A stretch of 64,000 bases of DNA, taken from Nissolia schottii (taxonomy: Eukaryota > Streptophyta > Magnoliopsida > Fabales > Fabaceae). Shown one piece after another: positions 13,258 to 25,599 of the stretch. The translations under genes were made by a program, and so were the position numbers. Under the pieces are notes generated by a model. The model ran no database searches. It was not told the origin of the DNA and was given only the letters and a program-made list of their open reading frames with translations. Numbering within the stretch: position 1 is the stretch's first letter; each line of letters starts with the position of its first letter. Location of the stretch: positions 717,075 to 781,074 of the forward strand of contig QANU01062782.1 in the NCBI GenBank assembly GCA_003254905.1, read 5' to 3'.

Positions 13258-14122
13258 CTTCGCACCAATCTACGTATTGCTATACTTTATACTACAACAA
13301 CAACAACAAAACTACTGTATAGGGAAAATATCAGAGACTATGAACACAAAAACAGGAAGATGAAGCAGAAGAAAGAAAGAAAGGAACTTGTGTGTATGTC
13401 TTGGTTGCTTGGGCATTCAGCCTGGACCAAAAAGGAAAGATTTTTATGTGCCTTTTGTTTATTCTTATTTTATTTTGAAGTAATTATCTAGAGATGAAGA
13501 TACTAATGAAAGGTTCTGCTGTTGCTACAACTACGAGAGAAGGGTCATAGTGCCAATGAGGAGATATTTGTACTTACTTTATGCCACGTCATTTGAGTCA
13601 AGCCCGTGTGATTCGAGCTGCCTTATCTACCAAGTGATCTGATGTAATAATAAGACAAAGACCTATGGCCTCCCACAACGTCTGCTCCCTTTCCTAGTAA
13701 CACTTTCATAGTATTACTCATCAAAATAGTGTTGGACTTGGATGTATTAATCTTTAAAACATGAAAAAGGAATAATAATAATAAGAGCAATTAGTTTTTG
13801 ATATATTATCAATGCAAAAGTAATTTAAACCGTTATTATATGTGTGATACTTTTGTCCATTATTATAAAATCACATATTTTTAACGATGCAATAATATAA
13901 CTAGATGATTATATAAATTTCTTATGCTAGTAATACGTCAAAGTTAAATCCTTCACATTTTAAGAGTAGAAAATATTTTTAAGAATTAAGTTGTTCTTAA
14001 AAATTTATATACTTAACATTTTTAATTTAAAAAGACCGCTAGAGTTATTATTGTTCACTAAATAATAGTTCTGTTTTATATATCAATAACAAAACCAATG
14101 GGTGAAGTCTTTATTACTTTAT
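13258..14122. promoter_or_regulatory. SS4 5' UTR and upstream region
   Basis: The SS4 start codon lies at 13255-13257 on the minus strand. The next 100-250 bases (minus-strand upstream) include a CTTTCTTTC-type pyrimidine run near 13350-13385, typical of plant leaders. Beyond about 13500 the DNA is AT-rich. The plus-strand reading frame here is antisense to exon 1 and is not a gene. No specific promoter motif can be defended. Confidence 0.45.
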
Positions 14123-15550
14123 CATGAAGTTTTTTACTAAATGCCCCTACTACTCAACCAAATTACCAAAATGCTCATGTTTCTAAACATATTACAGGAA
14201 TGCACCTGTTTTAGTCAGCGTGGCACTCGTGGCCACGTGGCGAAGCCACGTAAGATTCGTCAACTCTCCTGGCGAATCACTCACAAATTCGCCAACTCTC
14301 TTGGCGAACCACTACAAAATTCGTCAACTCTCCTAACGAATTCTATACAAAATCGCCAACTAGGACACCATATTTGCCTAAGATTCGCCAACCGGTTTGG
14401 CGAAGTTTCCCTTGAGTAATTTTACATTTATACCCTTTTTTACCTTTTATTTGCTTGCTTATCCTAACCCTAACCCAAATCAATAACCTTAATCCTATAA
14501 ACCAAACCTTACCCATAACCTTAACCACAAACCCTAATCCTAATAATCAAACTAAAACCCTACCCCTAAACCCTAAAAACAAACCCTACTCCTAATCTTT
14601 AAAACCTTAACACTAAACCTAATCCTAAACACTAAAAAATACAAACCCTAACCATAACCTTGATATTCAAAACCATAACTCTAATCATCAAACCAAAACT
14701 ATAGACCTAACCCTAATCAAACCCTAATTGTAACCCTAAACCCTAAAAAACCCATAAACCCTAAAAATAAGCCCTAACCATAATCTTTAAAACACAAACC
14801 CTAACACTAAATCTAAAACTAAACCTAACCCTAAACACTAGAAAATACAAACCCTAGCCCTAGCATTGATATTCAAAACCTTCAACCCTAATCAAACCCT
14901 AAACCCTAAAAAACAAGCCATAACCATAATATTTAAAACCCTAAACCTAACACTACACCTATACCTAAGTCTAAACCTTACCCTAAACACTAAAAAATAC
15001 AAACCCTAACCCTAACCTTGATATCTGACTAAAATATTTATTATCTATGTTTAGTGTTATGGTTTTAAAGATTAGGACTAAGGTTTGGTTTTTAGGGTTT
15101 AGGGTTATAGTTAGGGTTTAATTGGGGTTTAGGGTTAGGGTTTTGGTTTGAATATTAGGATTAGGATTATGGCTAGGGTTATGAGTAGAGTTAGGTTTAT
15201 AGGGCTAGGGTTATTGATTTAGGTTAGGGTTAGGGTAAGCAAGCAAATAAAAGGTAAAAGGGGTATAAATGTAAAATTACTCGAGGGAAACTTTGCCAAA
15301 CCGGTTGGCAAATCTTGTGCAAATGTGGCGTCCTAGTTGGCGATTTTGTATAGAATTTGCCAGGAGAGTTGGCAAATTTGTTAGTGATTTGCCAAGAGAG
15401 TTGGTGAATCCTACGTAGAAGCCACGTGGCCACGAGTGTCATGCTGGTTAAAATAGGTGTATTCTTGTAATATGTTTGAAAATAGTGGCATTTTGGTAAT
15501 TTGATTGAGTAATAGGGGCATTTTAGTAAAAAAAATCCCTCTATCATGTT
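14123..15550. mobile_element. Long foldback element with telomere-like arms (MULE-type candidate)
   Basis: The left end (from about 14131) and the reverse complement of the right end (to about 15540) match for several hundred bases: both read TTTTTTACTAAA, ATGCCCCTA, TACTCAA, CAAATTACCAAAATG, and then the CACTCGTGGCCACGTGGC block. Inside lie short dyad units of the TTCGCCAA...TTGGCGAA kind (14248-14405, mirrored near 15290-15410). The inner parts of the arms are degenerate CCCTAA repeats on the left (14460 on) and TTAGGG on the right (15050-15240). The possible target duplication is TATCATG (14121-14127 and 15542-15548). No transposase is present, so it would be non-autonomous; long inverted ends and a TSD of about 8-9 suit a Mutator-like element. 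Confidence 0.75.
14460..15030. repeat. Degenerate telomere-like CCCTAA repeat core
   Basis: Many copies of CCCTAAACC, CCCTAACC and CCTAATC with drift. A longer unit starting ACAAACCCTA and containing TTGATATTCAAAACC recurs near 14640, 14845 and 14998, showing higher-order duplication. It differs from true telomere arrays by its frequent AT-rich interruptions. Confidence 0.85.
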
Positions 15551-16585
15551 GTAACGCATAGATTAAACAATGTTCCCTTGTGAAGCAAGCAAATGGTTGA
15601 ATCTGGGAGTAAGATTTAATTCAGGCGGTGAATGGCAGAGTGTAGGACCACAACACCGAACCTGTAGATGGATGGAATGGAAACTGAACTGTAATATTGA
15701 GACTTCTTTCTCCTCAACAAACAACAATGTCGTTGATTCCTCTCGCTCAATTTGTTATATCGTATAACATCTGATAATATTAATTAATACTATAAAATTA
15801 ATTTTTATTATAAGTTTAATATAACATTAGATAGTATAATCTTATTCTTTTTTATATATTTTTATTTTATCATTGTCCTATTAATTTATTATGTCTTTTG
15901 AGATATGATTAGACATGATAATATTATTTTTTCTCACTCAATCTTAAATTATTCTTATTTATCTCATCTTTTCTTTTTTATCATCGTATAATCGTTAATC
16001 ATCATCATTGCATTCTTTTTTCTCTCTCTTCCACACTCTTTCATAGTTATTGTCTCTATTTTTGTCTTCTATTCAAATTCAATACATTTTGATAATTCAA
16101 AGTACATAGAGCAAAGAATTTTGAACATATCAATTCAAAAATTATTCATAAGTCTCATGTTTATTTTCTTTTTCGATTGTCAATTTGACTCAAAGAAATA
16201 AAAATGCACTTTTTATTTGAGTTTATGCTAACTTTGAGAACTTTATTTTGGATCATTTATTTTTAAAGTTCTACAATAAACAATATTCAATTTAGGCAAA
16301 AAAAATTTGTATCTTTTACAATAATTTGTTTGAACAATATCAAATATCATTATAGGTTTATTTGATTTTTTTTTTTAAATGATCACAAGAGATTATACTT
16401 CAAAAAATGTTTTTTTAATTTTAGTATTAATTATAAAATTAATTTTACAAAAATTGAATAGAATAGAATCATATGTATACAACGCATCAAATAAATGATA
16501 ATATATAAATTTATACAATATATTTTTTTTATATAATAGAGTTATACAATATATTATATCTAATACCATCAAGTCCAAGTAGGAC
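15551..16585. other. AT-rich intergenic DNA
   Basis: I see no gene or mobile element with clear ends. The stretch 15780-16570 is very AT-rich with poly-T tracts and short frames only. Confidence 0.6.
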
Positions 16586-16795
16586 CTCTCTTTCTCAACA
16601 TCAACCTAGTACGACAAAGGAACTTAATAGCAATGCGTCCCTTCAATCGCGTGCCACCTCGCAGACCTCTCCAAAGGGCAAGGAACTTCATTCCTACGTG
16701 TCAGAAGTGGTCTCCTTGCATCCTCGCTCGACATAACTAGCCTCATCAACATGTACTCCAAGCGGACCCATCTTCACAAGAATTAATTCCTTACG
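16586..16795 (+). pseudogene. Pentatricopeptide-repeat (PPR) gene relic
   Basis: One plus-strand frame reads ACHLADLSKGKELHSYVSE; another frame shortly after reads ITSLINMYSK. In plant PLS-class PPR proteins the words GKELHSYV and LINMYSK follow each other at this spacing, so this is a frameshifted fragment of one or two repeats. Its GC content is higher than that of the surrounding AT-rich DNA. There is no start, no continuing frame and no neighbouring PPR exon, so it is a dead fragment, probably moved here by retroposition or transposition. Confidence 0.6.
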
Positions 16796-17635
16796 TAATT
16801 CTAAATACTTGCTTATGGCTCATATTTGTTTTGTCAATGAAACAAATATACAACATTCCTTTATTCGATGCTTAGTTTTGTTTATTTTTCGGTTTGGTTT
16901 CTATGGGCTGCCATAGTGGCAAGCATTCTCTGCAATGAAATGGTAAACACTATTTGCAATTATGGATATTAAACAAAAAGCTGTTGTTACAAGGGTATTG
17001 CAACGCATTTCTAATAAAAATTGTCAAGATGAATAGAATATACATATTTTTCCTTATGCTTGAAAGGTGTAACAAGTCAAAAAATTGACAACAGAAATTG
17101 AAAAGGTAACGAATCTTGAATTTCTTCGCAACTATGACAAAGGATATGTAACATGATCTATCTTTTTCTCCTTTTATGTGTGAGCACAAACGAATTTATA
17201 GAAAATTGGTTGAAATTTCTTTGGGGTTAATCCCCCTCTTCATCCTGCCAACCTCCAACGCAAACCAACACCACTGTTTATACCTGATGCTGCGACTGAG
17301 GATATTACTTCTGACAACTATAGGAAACACTGCTCCAAAAAATGAGATCCCACATTTCCATGTATCCTTATTTTAATCCACTAGTTTCCTTTCAGCACAG
17401 CAAATCCAAAGGGAAATTTCTATGTAACACTGGAATCTTGAATTTCAAGCCTGATTATCAGTATCCAAGAAAATTTGCAATTATTATATAACTTAAGGAA
17501 ATAAGAAGGAATCGTTGATCCACCCCGCCCCATTCATCTACACTATCCAAACATTAGAAAATTACATTTTATACTCGTGAACACAACATTAAAGAGCATG
17601 TAACAAGCATCTTGGCTAAAACCTTTACGTAACAG
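16796..17635. other. RWA 3' flank
   Basis: Holds the likely RWA 3' UTR immediately below 17636. Otherwise AT-rich DNA with no recognisable gene. Confidence 0.55.
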
Positions 17636-20600
17636 CTAGAGGCTTACCGTTGACTGTGGAATCTGAAGCAGAACAAGTGCGATGCAATACAAAGAAAGGG
17701 AAATTAAAACCCCAGTGATAAAATTATGCAGCAACCGTCGATTGTCTTTTGTGGGTATGAACACTGACTTAAGTGTATTTGTTAATTCAAAAAGTCGATG
17801 AGATACCTGCACAATCATGCAAAGATAGCAGTGCAATACAAAAACGCAACTTACTATGATGAGTCTCATGAGAATTAAATAAAAATAAGAAAATTTAAAG
17901 AAAGAAAGAAGTAAAGAATAAAGCTCCTTACCAAGATGTATATAGCAGTGGTAAGCATGAAGTTGAGCATAGGATATTCTGGGATGAGAGAAAGAAGCCA
18001 TTTGGGCTGTCCATTTGGCATGTTAGATCTGTATGCAGAGAGGAAACTATTAAGTAAATATCTTACTAGCTATAAGATCTTTCACAAGCTTGCTTCCATC
18101 ATTATTTTCCCTAATGTTGTTCCTGATTCAATATACAAAGAATATTTCTCGAAACAGCAGAGGCAAAAAATAATTTAGCAATAGAAAAGATCAATGGCCA
18201 AACTGAAAACAAGTCATGATCAACAAATTTGATGAAATTACCAACATACTAATTGAGCTTTGTCATCACTTCATAATATCTCTTATTCATGGATCTTCAG
18301 TAACGGAAGCATAGAATAAGTGGATAATATAACACATCAATCGTATAACAAGTAATAAGATCAGAAGAAACCATAATGAGAGAATTGCCTCTCTAAGGGT
18401 GAGTCACCTCAACCTCAAACTTGGTTCCAAACCCAATATGTTACTTATGTAGGCTATGTGAGCCCGTTTGTGTGACAACATAAAAGAATTTGAGCGAAAA
18501 CACTTTCAGAATTGTCAATTAATGTAAATTTACATGCCTTAGGCCTCTTATCGTATCTCACAGATGTAAAACATGAGAAGAAGGGTTGGTCATCCCATCC
18601 ACTCACATAATTATAACACAAATGAGGCCATGTGAACAGAGAAAGAACAAGACGATTAATAAGCATACACACCTCAACCAAATGTGAAACTGTGAAATGT
18701 AAGTCTCCAAAGTAATCTTGCCAAGCCACCTGATAGCCATACAAAAACAGAGAAAATTAAGAAATAAAAACAGCAGAAACAATGGTATACATGGAACTTC
18801 AATAATAAAGATAGGAGCACATACGCAAAGAGGGTCAAAGAAACATTCCGAAGCTGCTGAGTGAAATTCCTCAAGCAAATGTAAACACTGGAAAATGTTT
18901 AAGTTAAAAACACAAAGATCAATAGGAGGAGGTAAAAAAAATAAATACAACCCCCCATAAACAAAGAAAACAGAAAGAATGACAAAATGGCAAAAGAAAA
19001 AACAGATAATACTCACGTAATTGGTATCCATGAGGTGTAGGGGTGGAGCTTGTTATACTCGACCTTGTCCAGCTTGTATATGTATTCATACCACAAGTAC
19101 CCAACCTAAAAAAGAATGATGAAAATGAGATGTTATTGCTAACCCTTTTTGGTCTAACCCAGAGAGAATTGAAGTGCTTATATAAAAAGTGTAAAGAAAA
19201 CCGCGAATAATTTGAAGTTTCTAAGCAGTAAGTAAATAGTCTCATCATAAGACATGTAACTTACAAATAATGCAATTGAAACAATGGTTGTTTTGATTGT
19301 TACTTTCCTTCTGGTTTCACACTCCTCCAATTTTTCCATCCATTTCTCAACCTAAGACAGTAAAATATTTCAAATTTAAAATGGCTGTATATTATAAGAA
19401 AATAATTCCCAGCACCAACCACACATTAGTATATGGGATTACATTTGGATGAAAGTAGGCATAAATCATTCCGATTATCCAGATATAGCGATCAAGCCCA
19501 GATCTGAAATGCCATTCATGGAGTCGAGGGAGATCAGGTTTTGCAGGATCAGTATAACCTGCCAAATAAAGATTACTATTATGCACTTACAATGATAAAG
19601 CATGTAAGCTTATATTTCTTATATTAGCAAACCAACTTGAACTTACAAACACGATACATAAAAAGGCATGGGCTTCGGGAACAAGATAGTATACACTATA
19701 AATATACATCACATCACTTTTTTTTCTTTATAAATTGTTCACAATTCATGAGAAAATTAAACCATTCAATCCACAAGTTGATAGACAAAAAAATATCCAA
19801 TCCAAAGCACACAATAGTAAAATGAAGGAAAAATAAAAATAAAAAACTAGTTCAAGACTGTAACCAGCTGGCAAGATCAGTTACCATGACTAGTTGCAAC
19901 AAAACTAACACAGCCAAAGTTAAACTAATAATAAAAACGTCCACGTTAGATATGTTACTAACCCAAAAACAATGCAAATGGACTCCAGAGTATCTCAAAG
20001 AATCCAGGGATTTCCCAAACCAAGATCACAACAAGAAAGCATGCCAGAATCTTTGCAGCCATCACCGAGCTGTTTTCGTTATACTTGCTATATATACCCA
20101 ATGCTCCATATACCATCAACGTGAAAAGCGTGTGCATTGGACATATATAATAGAGCATGTAGTCATTGTTAAGCACAATACAACAGAAGATCACAAAAAA
20201 ATTAAGCCGCCACATCATCTGCAAGGAAGTTTAATGAGTTAGGTATATTGTTTATGCAAAGAGAGTAGCAGGTTAAGAATAGACATTAGACAGTAGACAC
20301 CACAGAACAGAAATGCAAAATAATAAAATGTATTTAAGGTCAAGAGTTCTATATCACCTGAGCAAAACGTGCAAGGCTAAAATCTTTTCTAATATAATAA
20401 TATGAGAAGTTGCCAAATCCAGTCATCCAAACATATGCAGCAATAAACATGCGAATTGCATTGTATATCTCCGTTGCAGCAAAATAATGATACATTAGAA
20501 AGAGGACCTGAATAAATGGTATAGAATCACAAACCCATGGTTAGAATGTACCTGAGAAACGTAAATCCATACAAAAAAGTAGTTTTAACTGAATTATAGA

Positions 20601-23600
20601 ATTCTGGAAGTAATATACATTTAGACTACCTTTTGCTATTAAACATAAAAGTTATTCAATTGTCTCTACCCAACAACCTAAACTTTTGGGATAAACGATA
20701 CTTGACATGGTATCAGAGCCTCTACGACCAAGTGGTCAAGAGTTTGATTCCTACCACCCCCATTCTTCTAAAAAATAGTCAAATTTCAACACAATTTCAA
20801 CTTGCGCATTGTTTGCGCTTCAAGTTCAATGACTCTTGCATGAGAGGGTGTGTTAAATATAGAAGTGATTCAATTGTCTCTACCAAATAACTTAGGCTTT
20901 TGGGAGAGATGGTTCTTGACATTTGTGAAATCCAATTTGAGTTTCATTTTGATAACTTAAAACCTTGATTTCCATCTCATTATCAAATAGCTTCAATACT
21001 CCATAGTTTTTCCTAGAATCTGCTATAATATAAATCATAATATATCTACTAAACAGTAAGAAAAAAATGTGAGGCATCCAACTTGTGCAGATAGTTTCTC
21101 ACAAAAATAGGCAAGTTGCTATGGCAATAAAATGTTAGTTCCAAAAATAAATATCAATCAAACGAACTGAGAAAAAAAGGGGGCGGGGGAGGACACAGAG
21201 CATCAACCAAGAGGAGCACATACCTGCATCCATCCTTTCCATTCCTCTGTTTGATGCCGATTAAGGTAAAGTATGCTTCTTCCAGAAAATGCTGGTGTAT
21301 CATTATGTTTCTTCAAAGAAGTCATGGCTGATACTATAATCAGAAGAGCGTAGAGGAAGATGAAAAGATCCCGACTATAACTCTGTGAAATAAAAAACGA
21401 AAAACTAGTAAACAACGAAGTTATTACAAAATGGAATAATTTGAACACGACATGATTTATATATATATATATAGCACATAACTGCTTGTTCAAAAATATA
21501 TCATTACAAGTGCATTTTTGTATTCCCAAGTCAAGCCTGTGACACAGAATATATCTAACCAGGCCCAAAGGAAAAGAAAATTGCATAAAATAGTTTTCAG
21601 CGATGAAGTCATGAATTGTAAACTAAGTTAAGTGTAAAACCCTGCACGGTGAAACATGTTACAAAACGTGTCTTCCCAAGTCAAGTCTCTTTCTGTAACT
21701 CAACAAGCAGGAATAAAGAGCATCGATTGTATGACAAATTGTTGCATAAAAGTGTCTTGGGCTATAAAATCATGCATTTTGAACTAGACGTAGAAACTAC
21801 AAATTGAAAATTATGATCAAGGAGAAATGTATACAACATAGCCTCTTCAGTTACTCTATTCTTTTGTATGGTTAATCTGTAGGCTTCCATATACACACAA
21901 ATCTCAAAAGGAATACAATTCACATATAAATATTTCCAAAATAAAATAGAAGCATTAATAACACCAAAAAGTGTGAAAACCACAAACCCGACAATTACAA
22001 AGAGGAAAATAAAAACTGAAGATGTCTTAAATGAAAAACCTCCTTTATGCTAATCACTTTACTATACAATAATGTTGCAGTTACAGCTGAGGGGGGGGAA
22101 GTGGAAACATAATTAGTGATATACGAGTACCTTTGTAGAATCTCCAAGTATGTTGGTTCGATCACATATGTAGAAATAAAATAAGATCAGCCCAAACTCA
22201 GACCTAACAAAAAATTGCAAATAAATTTTCGAATTCAGTAGCAGTTCTAATGTTCAACATATAATGTTTGGGTCATTTACAGAACAATTACATACATTGC
22301 CCTCAAAGTTGCTCGATTTTCTAGCAAGAATGAGTCATCCATTGTCAAAAACCTAGACAGAACAAGTAAGAAGGTAAGGATCTCAAAAAGATAAAAGTGA
22401 AAAACTGAAAACAACCGGTGACATTGTACATAGTAGAAATTAGAAAATGACCTAATTAGATTCAATTTCACAGATGATGCGTAGAATTTTGCTGATGATG
22501 ATTTCGTAAGCCCAGCTTCAAGCAAAATGGCACGATCATCTTCCTTAATTCCATCTTTCCCCAACTCATCAAGACTAGTATCTGAGTGGCTGCAGTCCAC
22601 AATGACAATTTATTAAGGATCAGAAAATATTTGAGGATAGATACTTATATGCTTTCCAAATTGAAAGAACTTAGAGCAGGAGATTCAGTTTTGAAAATAA
22701 AAGTTGAAAACAGAAAAGTACATATGTGATCAATCGAAAAGAAAAAAAAAAAGGTAAAATAAATCCAGTTAAGATGTTTAAGCAAATACATGAGATAGAT
22801 CCAAGATGGAAACAAAATTCATATCAGTAGGCCTTTATGCTTAATATGCATTTTTCTGATACCAAATTCTTTGTTAACTTTTAGCAGCTTTAATGGAATT
22901 ATACATGTAGTTTAATGCCTAAATAAGACATTAGTATCTGAGTCTGTTAGCTCTACAAACATTATTTGGGTTTGTATCCTAAGTCCAAAGACTTCAAAGC
23001 TTTAGAGGCTGCATCTGGTTATTGTTCATTAAATTTGAACCTACATTTTCACTAAATATTCTAATATGAACTCTCCATTTACTGATTTACATAGCATTAT
23101 TATGTGTTAAAAGTTCAAACTGAAGGCCCAGTGCAATTTCAGAACTGAAAATAATGTGGATCTTGTAAACTTGATGATTAAATGATGTTACTTCATTTCT
23201 GGATTACTATTGATCCCCAAATTTGTAGCATAAGGCCTGTTTACAGGATTTTTCCTTTACCAATCCAGATTACCTCATTATTATAATATCATCAAGTATC
23301 ACTACAGTACTTCCATGCATAATAACAAAGTTATCTACAGTAGAATGATCAATCTGTATGCCAAAAACTATTTAAGAAGATTATTTTCATCACCACATCT
23401 ATCCAATCGCAAGAAGCTAGATACAATCAAATAAGACTATAGGAGAGAGGAAACTTATCCCTGATATATATTAAACTTATCCCTGATATATATTCCACCA
23501 CAAAACTTCAAAACCCAACAATTTCCCATGATATTGCAAAAACTTACACTTTAGGAGGAGATGCGGTTTTCTTGTACTCTAAGTACTCTGAATATATCCA

Positions 23601-24391
23601 TGTAACAAAAACTGGAATAACCCCCAGCAAGAAAGACACCTGGAGCATGATAAGGAAGTTTCCATCAGAAACTGGATACTTCATTCCAAACATTAGCATA
23701 AGTAATACTATTGTAATTCACGTCAATAACTGAAAGCGGGAAAAGAAACTCAGCACAGTGTAATCTAACAGAATAGAGCCATTAATCATAGATGCCTTCT
23801 TCAATGAACATCATTTGAACAAATAAAATTTTCACGTGTAGCTTTCTCCAAATTATTCTCAACATCACCAATATGCTCAAATTTGAGTGAACGGTTAAGA
23901 AGTTAGCTCACATATAAGATAAATAACAAATAACAACAAATTAAGCTGTCATTCAGGTCAAAGTCCAAAATGGTTTTCCCCAAACATATACATCCTCATC
24001 ACATCTCTTAAGATCAGTAGATCACTAAAACAAACCCCAACTCAATAACATTCTAGGTGCCATAGCAGACCATTATCACAACCCACGAAAGATTTAACAA
24101 CTCATTTACATTATCGTGCATTTTCGAACTTGAAATCGAAATTCCCATTACTCTTTTCACGCACATCCTAACTGAATGACAGTTATTTCCCATCTAATAG
24201 TCCAATCCAACATTCAAACAGTTACCTTCCAACAACTCCACTAACAGTTAACAATTTAGATGCAAACAACACAACGCCAGAAAAGCAGATCAGTGAAAAA
24301 TCACTGACAATTGTGGCATTTCAAGCACCAAATCGAAGAATCAGAAAATGGCACACACCTGCCCCGCCGTGATAGGCCCCGAAACAACCAT
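17636..24391 (-). CDS. REDUCED WALL ACETYLATION (RWA) protein, CAS1-type membrane protein
   Basis: RWA proteins are multi-pass Golgi-type membrane proteins needed for O-acetylation of cell-wall polysaccharides such as xylan, pectin and xyloglucan; they probably supply acetyl groups to TBL acetyltransferases. Coding exons in gene order: 24359-24391, 23548-23639, 22452-22589, 22296-22352, 22131-22203, 21224-21382, 20358-20507, 19963-20218, 19443-19558, 19265-19351, 19017-19105, 18825-18887, 18673-18729, 17932-18028, 17636-17806. Total 1638 nt, 545 aa plus stop, in one frame. Diagnostic stretches are [52 protein letters not shown] and [17 protein letters not shown] (from residue 333), then [12 protein letters not shown] near the C-terminus. 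Many hydrophobic segments fit about ten membrane spans. It lacks the N-terminal catalytic domain of animal CASD1, as plant RWAs do. Which RWA paralogue it is cannot be settled by eye. Confidence 0.95.
20637..20921 (+). mobile_element. TRIM (terminal-repeat retrotransposon in miniature) in an RWA intron
   Basis: Two 71-bp terminal direct repeats lie at 20637-20707 and 20851-20921; both contain ATTCAATTGTCTCTACC and end in CTTGACA. Directly after the first repeat comes TGGTATCAGAGCC (20708-20720), the classic plant initiator-tRNA-Met primer-binding site. Just before the second is a purine stretch GAGAGGGTG. Flanks TTTGC (20632-20636) and TTTGT (20922-20926) are a 4/5 target duplication. There is no coding. 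It sits in the intron between RWA exons 6 and 7 (20508-21223) on the opposite strand to the gene. Confidence 0.88.
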
Positions 24392-24587
24392 CTTCAATTC
24401 CAGGAACCTGCTCCAATCTGCACACAAACAAGAAGGAGAAGAAGAACAACACGAGCGGAATCAGCGAAGGAGGCAGGCGCATTGGAATCCGGAGAATCGA
24501 AATCTGAGACAGCGTACCTAACGTGAAGGAGGATCGAAGCACCCTGATTTGGGATTGGAAGCGTGTCAAAGAGTGATCATAAATAGC

Positions 24588-24618
<31 letters not shown>

Positions 24619-24720
24619 CTAGAAAGAGAGAGAGAGAGATCTGAAACGAGGAGTTTGCTTGAAGAATAGAGAAAATGTCGGAGGGGATGTCTCTCTCTCA
24701 GTGGTTCAAGACTTGAAGAA
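24392..24720 (-). promoter_or_regulatory. RWA 5' leader with probable UTR intron and GA tract
   Basis: Just upstream of the RWA start on the minus strand, a good acceptor (TTGTTTGTGTGCAG, ending 24418) and donor (TAG/GTACGC at 24517) define a probable 100-bp intron in the 5' UTR (24418-24517). A GA/CT-rich run at 24588-24642 lies in or near the leader, as is common in plant promoters of housekeeping type. The transcription start is not visible. Confidence 0.5.
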
Positions 24721-25599
24721 GATGCTTCTCTCCTTCCTCTTTGTTGCTTTGAATTGAAAATTGAAATGTGATTAGATCAATCAATATGCGTTTTGTGTTT
24801 TGTGTTTTGTGTTTTGTGTGTCTGTGACTGTGCTAATCATGCAATTAATAGTTTGATGTTGGTTGCTACTTTGCTTTCTACACTTTTAATATTTTTCTAT
24901 CAATTTATTGCTTGAAATTAAAAAATTATGATTATTTTAACTACCACACTAATTATATAAATCCCAATCCAACAACTGCGGATTGGATCGCTTGTTGCGA
25001 TGATTAGTGTTTTGATTTAATTAATTAATTGGGTTTCTTGTTCTCGGATTAAAATCTTTTCCCTCGAACTCGTCATGTTTTTCCATCATGTCCTTATCGA
25101 AAAATACTGCGAACTTATTACCAATATGGAAAATTATTACCCCCATAGGAACGCAACTTATATGGTCAGTGGTCCTTCAATATTATTCAATTGAGGATAT
25201 TACAGGGCAATAACTAGTTGAAGTTTAAGTGGCTGAGTCCATTTTCATTTTTTATTTATTTTTGTAGTTAGGGTCCATTTAAAAAATGGTACAATACAAA
25301 CCAAAAGCTTAGATTTCAATTGGAAAATTACTCCAAAACCCATTCTCAGTAAAAAAAACTATTGGCCCATTTTCCTTTGTTTTATTTATGACCCTTGTGG
25401 TTGTGTTCTGATCCAACAGTCCAAACAAAATTCCTTCACCCACACTCCCCCTTTTCTCAACAAAACTAATATCGGAGCCCAATACAGAAGATGACTAGAA
25501 TATTCTTACCAAACCTGATCTACACAAAAACTTAGCGCTAGTTTTCGTATACTGTACTAGAGCTGGGCCTCAATGATACCATTAAACATGCGAATCTAA
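24721..25599. other. Intergenic DNA upstream of RWA
   Basis: Includes a short GTGTTTT-repeat near 24788-24820. Otherwise no supported gene or element. Confidence 0.5.

Noticed and set aside
13036..13491. 151-codon plus-strand frame
   Set aside because: Antisense to SS4 exon 1 and its leader; no domain.
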